Positions 42,790-51,911 of a DNA stretch of 64,000 nt are shown here, piece by piece. The notes beneath the pieces are model-generated. The model did no database searches. It was not told where the DNA came from and saw nothing but the letters and a program-made list of their open reading frames with translations. How positions within the stretch are numbered: the stretch's first letter is position 1; each line of letters starts with the position of its first letter. Source of the stretch: AP-15 sp963814805 (lineage in GTDB: Bacteria; Pseudomonadota; Alphaproteobacteria; ATCC43930; CGMCC-115725); NCBI GenBank assembly GCA_963814805.1, contig CAWFER010000010.1, positions 40,507 through 104,506 of the forward strand, given 5' to 3'. The translations under genes and the position numbers were made by a program.

Positions 42790-43490
42790 ATGACATCCCG
42801 GTCAACTGGCGAGCACTGCCGATTCACGCGCCGGAGCTCGATGCCCACTATGCCGAAGTCCGCGCCTTCCAGGCAGAACGCGCCGTTCGCGCGAACCGCA
42901 GGAGCAGGCTCTGGGGGACATTGTTCGCCGCATCGATGACCGCGAATGTCGCTCTGGCGAGCGCGGTGGCGTTTTTGGTTCCCAACCAGCGCCTGGTGCC
43001 GATGCCGCTCATCTTGCAGTCGGATGGCACCTGGGATACGGCGGCATCGATCTCGAGCCTGCCCGCGACCCAGGAGGAGGCCGTGATCCGGGCGGCGGTC
43101 TGGCGATATGTCTGGGCGCGCGAGAGCTACAGCTGGCCGATGGCCGGATATTTTTATGACCTGGTCTCGCTGATGTCGGCCCCGGCTGCGCGCGACATCT
43201 ATCAGGCGTGGTTCCTACCCCGAGATAAAGGCTCTCCGCAGCTGATGGTGGGCAAAAAGGGTCAAATCGATGTAGCCCAAATCTCGATGTCCTTTGTGCG
43301 GCCGCAAATGGCGTTGGTTCGTTTCCGGCGGACGCTACAATACTATGGCCAACGTCCCGAGCAAACGACATGGACTGCTACTGTCGAGTTCGGGCTGCAG
43401 CAACGGATGACGATGCGCGCCCGCGATATGGACCCAGGCGGCATTGTTGTCACCCGGTATTCATCCTCTCAGGACAGCCCGACACCATGA
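42786..43490 (+). CDS. virB8: VirB8-like inner membrane protein
   Basis: 234 aa with one transmembrane helix (LFAASMTANVALASAVAFLV, ~residues 46-65) and a periplasmic domain with EAVIRAAVWRYVWARESYSW and FRRTLQYYGQRPEQTTWTA, typical of VirB8. Assembly factor of the channel. Overlaps neighbours by 4 nt. Confidence 0.92.
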   Translation: MNDIPVNWRALPIHAPELDAHYAEVRAFQAERAVRANRRSRLWGTLFAASMTANVALASAVAFLVPNQRLVPMPLILQSDGTWDTAASISSLPATQEEAVIRAAVWRYVWARESYSWPMAGYFYDLVSLMSAPAARDIYQAWFLPRDKGSPQLMVGKKGQIDVAQISMSFVRPQMALVRFRRTLQYYGQRPEQTTWTATVEFGLQQRMTMRARDMDPGGIVVTRYSSSQDSPTP

Positions 43491-43579
43491 TCCGATTCAT
43501 GCTTGGCACGCTCTGTAACGCTTTGGCCACCGTGTGGTTTCTGGGACATCTGTCGCAGTTTTCGGCTTTTGTACAATGA
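43487..43579 (+). CDS. 30-aa membrane micro-protein between virB8 and virB9
   Basis: MIRFMLGTLCNALATVWFLG, then HLSQFSAFVQ. Its start overlaps the virB8 stop and its stop overlaps the virB9 start, both as ATGA. Such exact chaining and a hydrophobic composition argue for a real co-translated micro-protein. Confidence 0.6.
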   Translation: MIRFMLGTLCNALATVWFLGHLSQFSAFVQ

Positions 43580-44541
43580 AGACGTTTCTGATCGGCGCAG
43601 CACTTACGACCTGTGTGATGGGTCAAGCACTCGCCACCCAACAGCCAAATCCAGGCCGAGCCGATAGCCGCGTTCGCAATGTCAATTATGACCCGGCGAA
43701 TGTGGTCGAGCTGTGGTCGACGCCCGGCGCGGTCATGGTGATCGAGTTCGCCGACGACGAGATGGTGGCCGACGTCGCGGCCAGTGATAGTCACACCCTG
43801 AAGGCCGAGCCGCGGGGCAACTATTTGTTTTTCAAGTTCGAGGGCTGTTTGATCCCCGAGCCGGTCATCGTTCTGACCAAGTTGCCATCGGGCAAGCTGC
43901 GTCGATACGCCTTGCAGGTCGAGACGCACCCGCAGATCTGCTCGAACAGCACGCCGACCATTGTCCAAGCGTCCGCGAACGGCGATCCGCCGGCGGCGGC
44001 GCAAAACCTGAAGCACATCTCGGCTGACGCTCTTGGACCCGATGCAGACGTCGATTACAGCGTGGTTTTTCATTATCCCGGGGATCAACTGGCTCGCCGC
44101 CGCGCGGCGGCGAGAGCGGCAGCCGAACGATACCGGAAGGAGAGGGCCGGCCGCATCCTAGACGCCGCAACAACCTTCGATACGAGAGACCCGTACAGCG
44201 GCAACCGGAATTTGCGCTACGTGTGGCGCGGTGATGCCAACCTGCTGCCACGCTGGGTGTGGGACAACGGCTATTCGACGGCTTTTGTGTTCCCGGCCCA
44301 GCAACGGATTCCGGCGGTGTTCCGCATCGATCCGGATGGCAAGGAGGCGACCGCCGATTATTCGGTGCACGGCGATACCGTCATTGCCCCCGGGACGGCG
44401 CGCGAATGGCGGCTGCGCGACGGTGACACGGTCATGGAAATCTACGACCTCGGCTATAACCCGATCGGCCAGACGCCGGGAACCGGGACCGTCAGCCCCT
44501 ATGTGCAGCGCACCTTAAAAGGCGGCGGCAATGGCGGTTGA
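43576..44541 (+). CDS. virB9: VirB9-like outer core protein
   Basis: 321 aa with a signal peptide (FLIGAALTTCVMGQALA). N-terminal domain VRNVNYDPANVVELWSTPG, C-terminal beta domain with LRYVWRGDANLLPRWVWDNG and YDLGYNPIGQTPGTGTVS, as in VirB9. Forms the core complex with VirB7 and VirB10. Overlaps virB10 by 11 nt. Confidence 0.93.
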   Translation: MKTFLIGAALTTCVMGQALATQQPNPGRADSRVRNVNYDPANVVELWSTPGAVMVIEFADDEMVADVAASDSHTLKAEPRGNYLFFKFEGCLIPEPVIVLTKLPSGKLRRYALQVETHPQICSNSTPTIVQASANGDPPAAAQNLKHISADALGPDADVDYSVVFHYPGDQLARRRAAARAAAERYRKERAGRILDAATTFDTRDPYSGNRNLRYVWRGDANLLPRWVWDNGYSTAFVFPAQQRIPAVFRIDPDGKEATADYSVHGDTVIAPGTAREWRLRDGDTVMEIYDLGYNPIGQTPGTGTVSPYVQRTLKGGGNGG

Positions 44542-45598
44542 GCCGCAGCCCGCCGGCGACGGCGTCTCGGCAGTTGCGCGGGCGCGGCCGCATCTCTCGG
44601 GCCGCCAGAAAATCGGGATTCTGGGCGCCTGCGGCGGCGTCGCGCTGGTCGCGATTTTTTTGTCTCACATGCTCGGCAGCACCGGTGAGAAGGATCTGGA
44701 AAAGGGCAACGACAATCTGATCACGACCGGGATGCCGTTCTCGGCGCCGGCCGACCCAAAGCCTGTTCCCGCACCCGCTCCGCCCCCAGCCATGCCGTTT
44801 TCGCCGCCCGCGATGCCAACCCTGGTCCCGCATCTTAGCAGCAGCGGCCCCGATGCCGCACTCGACGCGCCAATCTTCTCGTACAGCGGCGGCGGCGGCG
44901 AACCCGCCGCCCTGCCGCGCTCGGTGGCCACGGGTGCCAGGGAACAAGGCGGCGCCGAAGATGCGCTGTCGCAGGCTTTGAAACCGTCCGATCTCGGCGC
45001 GCCGGCGCGGGCAAGAGTGATGCCGCACCCGGATCTTACGATCCCGGCCGGCGCGGTTATTCCGTGCACGCTGCAGACCGCGATCAACAGTCAGTTGATG
45101 GGCTTTGTCGATTGCGTGCTGCCGGCGGAAGTGCGGGGCGCCACGGGCACGGTGACATTGTTGGATCGCGGCACGCAGATTTTTGGAGAAATCCGCTCGG
45201 GGCTGCGGCAGGGGCAGGATCGGCTTTTCATTCTTTGGGTGCGCGCGCGGACTCCGGAAAACGTCGTCGTCTCGCTGGCCTCGCCGGCGGCGGACGAGCT
45301 CGGGCGCGCTGGTGTTCCGGGCGCCGTCGACAATCATTTCTGGCAACGGTTCGGCGCCGCGATCCTGTTCTCGGTGATTGGCTATGGCCCGCAGATCGCG
45401 GCCAATGCCGTCCAGCATGGTAATGGCAACAATTACATCCAGTTTCTGACGCCGCAGCAGGAACTCGCCAACACGGTGCTCGAGGCGCAGATCAACATCC
45501 CGCCGACGCTGGAAAAGAACCAGGGCGAGACGGTCTCGATCTTTGTCGCGCGCGATCTCGATTTCTCGAGCGTGTACGACCTGCGGGCGCAACCGTAG
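44531..45598 (+). CDS. virB10: VirB10-like core protein
   Basis: 355 aa: N-terminal membrane helix (ILGACGGVALVAIFLSHMLG), a Pro-rich periplasmic spacer (PKPVPAPAPPPAMPFSPP) and the TrbI/VirB10 barrel (IPAGAVIPCTLQTAINSQLM ... ATGTVTLLDRGTQIFGEI). Spans both membranes and transmits ATPase signals. 76 bp separate it from virB11. Confidence 0.94.
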   Translation: MAVEPQPAGDGVSAVARARPHLSGRQKIGILGACGGVALVAIFLSHMLGSTGEKDLEKGNDNLITTGMPFSAPADPKPVPAPAPPPAMPFSPPAMPTLVPHLSSSGPDAALDAPIFSYSGGGGEPAALPRSVATGAREQGGAEDALSQALKPSDLGAPARARVMPHPDLTIPAGAVIPCTLQTAINSQLMGFVDCVLPAEVRGATGTVTLLDRGTQIFGEIRSGLRQGQDRLFILWVRARTPENVVVSLASPAADELGRAGVPGAVDNHFWQRFGAAILFSVIGYGPQIAANAVQHGNGNNYIQFLTPQQELANTVLEAQINIPPTLEKNQGETVSIFVARDLDFSSVYDLRAQP

Positions 45599-45674
45599 CC
45601 GCAGGCGGCAGTAACAGAACCTGGGAGGCAAGGTCGATGCGGGCCAGGCTGCGAGACACCGCGGCGCGAGGCGA

Positions 45675-46709
45675 ATGATGAGCCCGGCGGCGCCGCTGCT
45701 GCAGCATCTGCTGTCGCCGCTCGATCCGTGGCTTGAGGATCCAGCAACCGAAGACATCGCGATCAACCGGCCGGGCGAGGCCTGGATCCGGCAGCGCGGC
45801 GCATGGCTGCGACATGATGTGGCGCTCGATGGCGAGGCACTCGAAGAGATCGCCATCCTGGCCGGCTCGCTGCGCCAGCAGGAAGTCGGCGCGCTGTCGC
45901 CCCTGTGCGCGACCGAATTGCCGCATGGCGAACGGTTGCAGATCTGCTTGGCGCCGGCGGTGCCGCAAGGAACGGTCTCGCTGACGATCCGCAAGCACGA
46001 GAACAGGGTGGCGCCGCTATCAAAGCTCGGCGGCCGTTATCGCGCCAGGGACTGGAATCGCTGGCGCAACCTGCGCGCCAGCCGCGACATGACGGAACTG
46101 CTGGCACTCTACGATGCCGGCGACCTCGAAGGCTTTCTCGGCGCCGCGGTGCGCGCGCGCTTGAATATGCTGCTCTGCGGACGGACCGGCTCGGGCAAGA
46201 CAACCCTGTCGAAGAGCGTGCTCGCCGCCATCGATCCCGCCGAGCGGCTGATCACGATCGAAGACACGCTCGAGCTGATGGTGCTGCAGGCCAACGCGGT
46301 GCGGCTGCTCTACAGCAAGGACGGGCTTTCGGGTGCTGACGTCGGCGCCGAAGCCCTCTTGCAGGCGAGCCTGCGCATGCGCCCCGATCGCGTGCTGTTG
46401 CAGGAGCTGCGCGACGACGCGGCGTGGACCTATGTCAACGAGGTGGTCAGCGGCCACCCGGGCTCGATCACCACCATTCACGGCCATGGCGCGTCGGAGG
46501 GCTTCCGGCGGCTGTTCGCGCTCGCCAAATCGTCGCCAAAGGGCGCAGCGTTGCAGGACAGCACGCTGATCGGCCTGATCGCGGCGGCGATCGACGTGAT
46601 CATTCCGCTCGAGGAGAGCAGCGGGGTCTTTGGCATCGGTTCGGTCTGGTTCGCGGCCGATGCTGCTCGGCGCGGCCAGACAGCTACCGATCTCCTGCGC
46701 GAGGCATAA
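45675..46709 (+). CDS. virB11: VirB11 ATPase
   Basis: 344 aa. Walker A CGRTGSGKTTLSKS at ~168-181, Asp box LITIEDTLEL, Walker B MRPDRVLLQELRD and His box SGHPGSITTIHGHGA, all typical of VirB11 secretion ATPases. Switches the system between pilus building and DNA transfer. Overlaps virD4 by one base. Confidence 0.95.
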   Translation: MMSPAAPLLQHLLSPLDPWLEDPATEDIAINRPGEAWIRQRGAWLRHDVALDGEALEEIAILAGSLRQQEVGALSPLCATELPHGERLQICLAPAVPQGTVSLTIRKHENRVAPLSKLGGRYRARDWNRWRNLRASRDMTELLALYDAGDLEGFLGAAVRARLNMLLCGRTGSGKTTLSKSVLAAIDPAERLITIEDTLELMVLQANAVRLLYSKDGLSGADVGAEALLQASLRMRPDRVLLQELRDDAAWTYVNEVVSGHPGSITTIHGHGASEGFRRLFALAKSSPKGAALQDSTLIGLIAAAIDVIIPLEESSGVFGIGSVWFAADAARRGQTATDLLREA

Positions 46710-48525
46710 TGATCCCCTTACCCCTGGCAGCGTGGATCGCGCTCGGCGCCGGTCTGTACCTCGCCCTCTTCACCGTGCTTGCCTCGTTGTTCTTTCTCGG
46801 GGGAAGCGGGCTGATCGGCGCGTTCGCGCATCCGTACTGGCAGTGGTGGCTCTACGCCCTTTGGTATTCGGGCAATCCAGTGGTGCGAGCCTGGCTGGAA
46901 GTAAGCGGCGTGCCGGCCGCGGTCTTGCCGCTCGTCGGCGGCGGAATCATCCTCTATCGCCGCCGCCGGATCAGAGGCTGGACGCTGCGGCGCAATCCGC
47001 CCGCCGCGCACCCGGTGGCACAGCCGATCCGCGGCACCACGGACAACCATGGCCATGCCCGCTGGGCGCTGATGCAGGAGGTGCGCGCGCTGTGGCCGGG
47101 GGCCAATCCGTCATTCGGCGGGGTCGTGGTGGGCGAGGCTTATGATCCGCGGCAAGATCGCGGGTCATTCAGTCCGGGGAATCGCGCGACGTGGGGCCAG
47201 GGCGGGCGGGCGCCGCTGCTGATCGATCCTTGCGTTGACGGGTCGACGCATTCGCTTGTCATCGCCGGCTCGGGCTCGTTCAAGACGACGAGTGCGGTCT
47301 CGACCCTGTTGACCTGGACGGGCTCGGTGGTGGTGCTCGATCCTGCGGCCGAGCTCGGGTCGATGCTCGAAACGGCGCGGCAGCGGATGCAGCACCGGGT
47401 TTTCATCCTGAGCCCCGACCATTCGGCGGCGTGCGGGTTCAATGTCCTTGACTGGATCGATACCGCCTCGCCGCTGGCGGAAACCGATGTCAGGGCGGTC
47501 GTCGAGTGGATCTGCGGCAGCTCGGACGCGGCCGACGCGGCTGGCGAATTCTTCGAGTTGCGGGGCAAGGCTCTGGTGGCGTGCCTGCTCGCGCACATGC
47601 TGTGGGACCCGGCTTTGCCGCCGGGTGCGCAAGACGCTGAGGACCTTGCGTGCCGCGGTTGCAGCGCCGGAGAGCAAGCTGCGCAGGATTCTCGACGGGA
47701 TTTATGAAAACTCGCACAGCCCGATGGCGCAGGATCTGGCGGGAACGCTCAAGGAGGTCACGGACCGAACATTCTCCGGGATTGCCGTGACCGCCGCCGG
47801 CAGGACCGATTGGCTTGCGACGACCGCCTTCGCCGACCTCGTCTCCGGCAATTCGTTTAAGACCCTGGATGTGATTAACGGGAAAACGGACATTTTTGTG
47901 TGCCTGCCGTTGAAGGCGCTGCAAAGCACGCCCGGGGTAGGGCGGTGCATCATCGGCGCGTCTGCTGAACGCGGCCTATGAGGCCAACGGCGCCGTCAAC
48001 GGCCGGATCCTGTTTCTGCTTGACGAGGCGTTCCGGCTCGGCCGCATGGACATCATCGAGATCGCCCGCGATGCCGGGCGCAAATACGGCATCACCTTGC
48101 AGCTTCTCTACCAGTCGGTCGGCCAGATTGTCGAGCAGTGGGGCGAAGCCGGGAAGCGCGCTTGGTACGAAAGCGCGTCCTGGCGGGGCTATGCGGCGGT
48201 CAAGGACCCCGAAACCGCGGAAGAGCTGTCGACGACGATCGGCAATTACGGCGTGCTCGCCTGGTCGGAGGCGCAGAACACCGGAACCCACGGCCGGCAG
48301 CTCGACGTACGCTCCCGCTCGCGGGGCCGGAACGTAACCTATTCCGAAAACATCCGGCCGCTGATCCGGCCCGAAGAGATCATGCATGATCTGCGCGAGG
48401 ATGCGCAGATCATCATTCCAAAGCGCGGCCGTCCGGTGCTCTGCGGCCGCGCGATCTATTTCCGCCGGGCCGAATTTGCCGACCTGGTCGCCGCCAATCG
48501 GTTTTTTGCAGGAAGGAGTCCATAA
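46709..48525 (+). pseudogene. virD4: VirD4/TraG coupling protein with two frameshifts
   Basis: ATG 46709 starts two membrane helices (LFTVLASLFFLGGSGLIGAF), then the Walker A-like SLVIAGSGSFKTTSAVSTLL. Near 47632 (run GGG) the frame moves (VRKTLRTLRAAVAAPESKLR) and near 47957 it moves again before LFLLDEAFRLGRMDIIEIAR and LQLLYQSVGQIVEQWGEAGK. All conserved TraG segments are present, so two single-base indels are the only faults. The coupling protein brings the relaxosome to the channel; if the indels are real, transfer is blocked. Confidence 0.88.
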
Positions 48526-48527
48526 AA

Positions 48528-48689
48528 ATGGCCGAGACCGAAGAGACCAAAGCCGCCATCGAATACTGGGACCGGGTTGCCGCAACCTCGAAACGCCGCG
48601 CGGCTCAGGAGACGGTTGAGCGCAACCTGGACCGGGCTGAGGAGAGGCAGGCGCGCGAGCGCGCCGCCAAGATCAGCCAGGAGCGCTGA
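48528..48689 (+). CDS. 53-aa charged protein after virD4
   Basis: ATG 48528, RBS AAGGAG, three bases after the virD4 stop. MAETEETKAAIEYWDRVAAT, then a Glu/Arg-rich helix ending KISQER. Predicted soluble coiled coil; likely a small partner of the coupling protein by position. Confidence 0.6.
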   Translation: MAETEETKAAIEYWDRVAATSKRRAAQETVERNLDRAEERQARERAAKISQER

Positions 48690-48852
48690 GGCTTGCGCCC
48701 ACGCGCCACCAAATGGCAGCGCAGGGCGGACGGGTTTTCTGCTGCGATGACCACTGTCGAACCCAGAGCGGGCCTTCGGAGTCACCGGCAGCAATTCCTG
48801 CCCATGCCCCACTCCGGCCGTTCCCGATCACCGTGGAGGCTCGAAGCCGCGT

Positions 48853-49902
48853 TCAATGGAACGCCGACTTGACCTCCCGCGCCAGTAGCCGGATCGCCTC
48901 TCGTTCCGCCGCGTGATCGGCTAGGCCCGCGCAATTCGTTTCCAACTGCACGCCCGACAGCCCGATATCGCGTTGTAGGTCTTTCAACTTGCCCACCACC
49001 GTCTCCGGTGAGCCAATGAACACCGAACCGCGTAATGTTTCCTCGAGCGTGATTTCAGTGAGGCGCTGCGAGGTTTTCCAGCGCGGGTGGTCCGGCGGGC
49101 TGTTTTGCCGACGAGACGAATCGGCAAGCAGGCGGCTTTGGTTCTGGAAATGCTGCATCAGCGTTGGCCCGTAGGCTTCCTGGGCCGCCGCATCGGTTTT
49201 GGCGACGAAACCGGGGCAACGGAGATAGACGGGTGCCTCCCCGGGGTGTCCGGCGTCGGTCCAGGCTTTGCGGTAGACGTCGATGTGCTGCTTGAACATC
49301 CGCACATCCTCGTGCCGCACCGACAGGAACAGCCCTTGGCCCGCTTTGCCGGCCGCGGGGAATGTTTCGACGCTCACCGCCGCGACGCGGATTTCGGGTG
49401 TCGGTTGTTGCGCCGGCTGCGGCACCACCGTCACGTCCTGGATGTCGTAAAACTTGCCCTTGTAGGAGAAATTGTCTTCCCGCCAGGCCCGCTGGATAAT
49501 CTCCAGGCACTCGACCTCCCGGTCCTTGCTTTCGGAATACGCGATGTTCAGCGCCTCATAGGTCTTCACGACGCCGCTGCGCCCGACGCCGAAGATTAGT
49601 CGGCCCTTGGAGACGTGGTCCAAGGTCGCGGCCTCCTCGGCAATGCGAAGCGGATTGGCCAGCGGAAGCACCTGGACGCTGGTCCCGATCCTGATCCTTT
49701 CGGTGCGGGCCGCGATCGCGGTACCGAGGACCAGCGGGCTGGCGGCGAGGGCGCGCCGTTTGTCGAAATGCAGCTCCGCGAGCCACATCACGTCGAGGCC
49801 GTATTCTTCGCTGGCGTCAACGATGTCGAACCCGGCGGCGAAGCATTCGGCTTGGCTGCAGCCCGGCAGCACCGGAAACTCGTGATAAATGCCTAATTCC
49901 AT
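48853..49902 (-). CDS. Luciferase-like (LLM class) flavin-dependent monooxygenase
   Basis: 349 aa. LLM/F420-like TIM-barrel hallmarks: ASEEYGLDVMWLAELHFDKR, TERIRIGTSVQVLPLANPLR, EAATLDHVSKGRLIFGVGRS and the C-terminal GSPETVVGKLKDLQRDIGLS. Uses reduced flavin and O2 to oxidise organic substrates. It is read away from the esterase at 50132 and probably belongs to the same catabolic cargo. Substrate unknown. Confidence 0.88.
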   Translation of the reverse strand: MELGIYHEFPVLPGCSQAECFAAGFDIVDASEEYGLDVMWLAELHFDKRRALAASPLVLGTAIAARTERIRIGTSVQVLPLANPLRIAEEAATLDHVSKGRLIFGVGRSGVVKTYEALNIAYSESKDREVECLEIIQRAWREDNFSYKGKFYDIQDVTVVPQPAQQPTPEIRVAAVSVETFPAAGKAGQGLFLSVRHEDVRMFKQHIDVYRKAWTDAGHPGEAPVYLRCPGFVAKTDAAAQEAYGPTLMQHFQNQSRLLADSSRRQNSPPDHPRWKTSQRLTEITLEETLRGSVFIGSPETVVGKLKDLQRDIGLSGVQLETNCAGLADHAAEREAIRLLAREVKSAFH

Positions 49903-51282
49903 TGAAGGGGACCTTCCCGAACACGGTCTTATCCAACGTGCACCAGGTAGCGAGTGGCGCGAGCGGCACGGTTCCTGTCTTGAGCGATTTGAGCAACCGC
50001 AAATCGCACGCTTGCATACCCGGCAGGCGCCACCCTCGGCCGTTGACCGGCTCCGCCGCCGGTCAGTTCCTGGATGCAGCGTGTATTATTTGCCTTATCG
50101 TGTTGCTTGGTCACAAACGAACGGCCGGCACATGAGCACAATCGAACTTGTCGATCCCGAATTGCGCAGTGCGCTCGCTGAGCAACTGCCGCCGCTGACC
50201 GCTGAGACCTTGACGCAGCGCCGCGCAAATATGCTGGAATTGGCCGCCGCCGCACCGAAACCGAACCTGCCGGATATCGCCACCGACAAGATCCACGTCG
50301 AGAGTGCATTTGGCGCAAAGCCGATCCGCGTTCTGACCTACCGCCCGGTTTCACGACCGGCGACCCACTGCCCGTCATCGTACATATCCATGGCGGGGGC
50401 TTCGTGATGGGCGCGCCGGAAATGAAGGATGTGGAAAACCGGCTCTTCGCGTCTGAGCTGAACTGCGCGATCTACTCCGTCGATCATAGCCTCGCGCCCG
50501 AATCACCGCACCCGGCGCCCGTGGAGGACATCTACTCGGTCTTCGCTTGGCTGCACGCGAATGCTGGTCAGCTCGGGCTTGATCCCGCCCGCATCGGTAT
50601 CAAGGGCGAAAGTGGAGGCGGTGGTTTCGCGGCGGCTGCCGCACTCTACGCCCGCGACCGGGAGGGGCCGAAATTCGCCTTTCAGCATCTGATTTATCCG
50701 ATGATCGACGACCGCACGGCGGTGCGGAAGGACCTGCATCCCTGCGTTGGTGAGTTTGTCTGGACGCAAGCGAACAACTATTTCGGCTGGCGTTCACTGC
50801 TGGGCAAAGAGCCGGGCACGGCCGACGTCTCGCCTTATGCGGCAGCTGCGCGAGCAGCGGATGTGTCGGGCTTGCCGCCAACCTACATTTCGGTTGGCGG
50901 TCTTGATCTCTTCCTCGAAGAAAACCTGATTTATGCCGACCGATTGAGCCGCGCCGGGGTGCCGGTCGAGCTTCACTTGTACCCGCGGGCATATCACGGC
51001 TTCTACCGGGGTCGCGACAAGAGCTGTGCGTAGCTGTACGACACAGAAGAACGAATGGGCAACTTGTCGTCAGGATACCATCCGCCCCATGCGATTCGCT
51101 CGCAGCCGCCGGCGATCAACCCCGGAATGGGCAGAGACAGCCGGCTGTCGCGTGCCGGCAAGCCGATGATAGCCAAGATGGATGGCTAAATTCGGCATAG
51201 TCAATTTACATCGGCTTTGCCGTTCTTGACCACGCGATCTACGGTTGGCCAAGTTCGGTATACCCATCGTGGCTTCCCCGCC

Positions 51283-51909
51283 ATGAAAGTCGCCCGCATC
51301 TATCTTCGCGTCAGCACTGACGAACAGGACCTCGCTCGCCAGGCCGAGATCGAGCAGGGCACTCGGTCTTCGGGTTACTACATCGCCGGTGTCTACCGTG
51401 AGAAGGCATCGGGTGCCCGCGCCGACCGCCCCGAACTCCTCAGAATGATCGCTGATTTGCAGCCCGGTGAAGTGGTTGTCGCGGAGAGGATTGATCGCAT
51501 CAGCCGGCTCCCTTTGGCCGAGGCTCAGAGACTGGTGGGCTCGATTCGAAGCAAGGGGGCAAGGCTGGCGGTGCCGGGTCTGGTCGATCTGTCCGAGTTC
51601 GCGACCGCGGCTGATGGTGTGGCCAGGATCGTGCTGGAGTCGGTGCAGGAGCTGCTGCTCAAGCTGGCCCTGCAAATGGCGCGCGACGACTATGAGACAC
51701 GCCGCGAGCGACAGCGTCAGGGTGTGCAACTGGCCAAGGCCGCCGGCAAATATGCGGGGCGCATCCCCGATGCCGCCATCCATCAGCGCATCATCGCGCT
51801 GCGCGGCGCCGGTCAGTCGATCAAGCGGACCGCCGAACTGGCCGGGTGCAGCGAAAGCCAAGTGAAGCGGATATGGGCCATCCATCGCAATCAACTGCCC
51901 GGAGATTGA
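51283..51909 (+). CDS. tnpR: Tn3-family resolvase
   Basis: 208 aa from ATG 51283 (MKVARIYLRVSTDEQDLARQ) with catalytic Ser in LRVST, VVAERIDRISRLPLAEAQ, and a C-terminal helix-turn-helix GQSIKRTAELAGCSESQVKR. Belongs to the longer-resolvase group and lies just before tnpA in the same direction. The two direct repeats upstream (51183-51262) are likely its binding sites. Confidence 0.9.
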   Translation: MKVARIYLRVSTDEQDLARQAEIEQGTRSSGYYIAGVYREKASGARADRPELLRMIADLQPGEVVVAERIDRISRLPLAEAQRLVGSIRSKGARLAVPGLVDLSEFATAADGVARIVLESVQELLLKLALQMARDDYETRRERQRQGVQLAKAAGKYAGRIPDAAIHQRIIALRGAGQSIKRTAELAGCSESQVKRIWAIHRNQLPGD

Positions 51910-51911
51910 GC

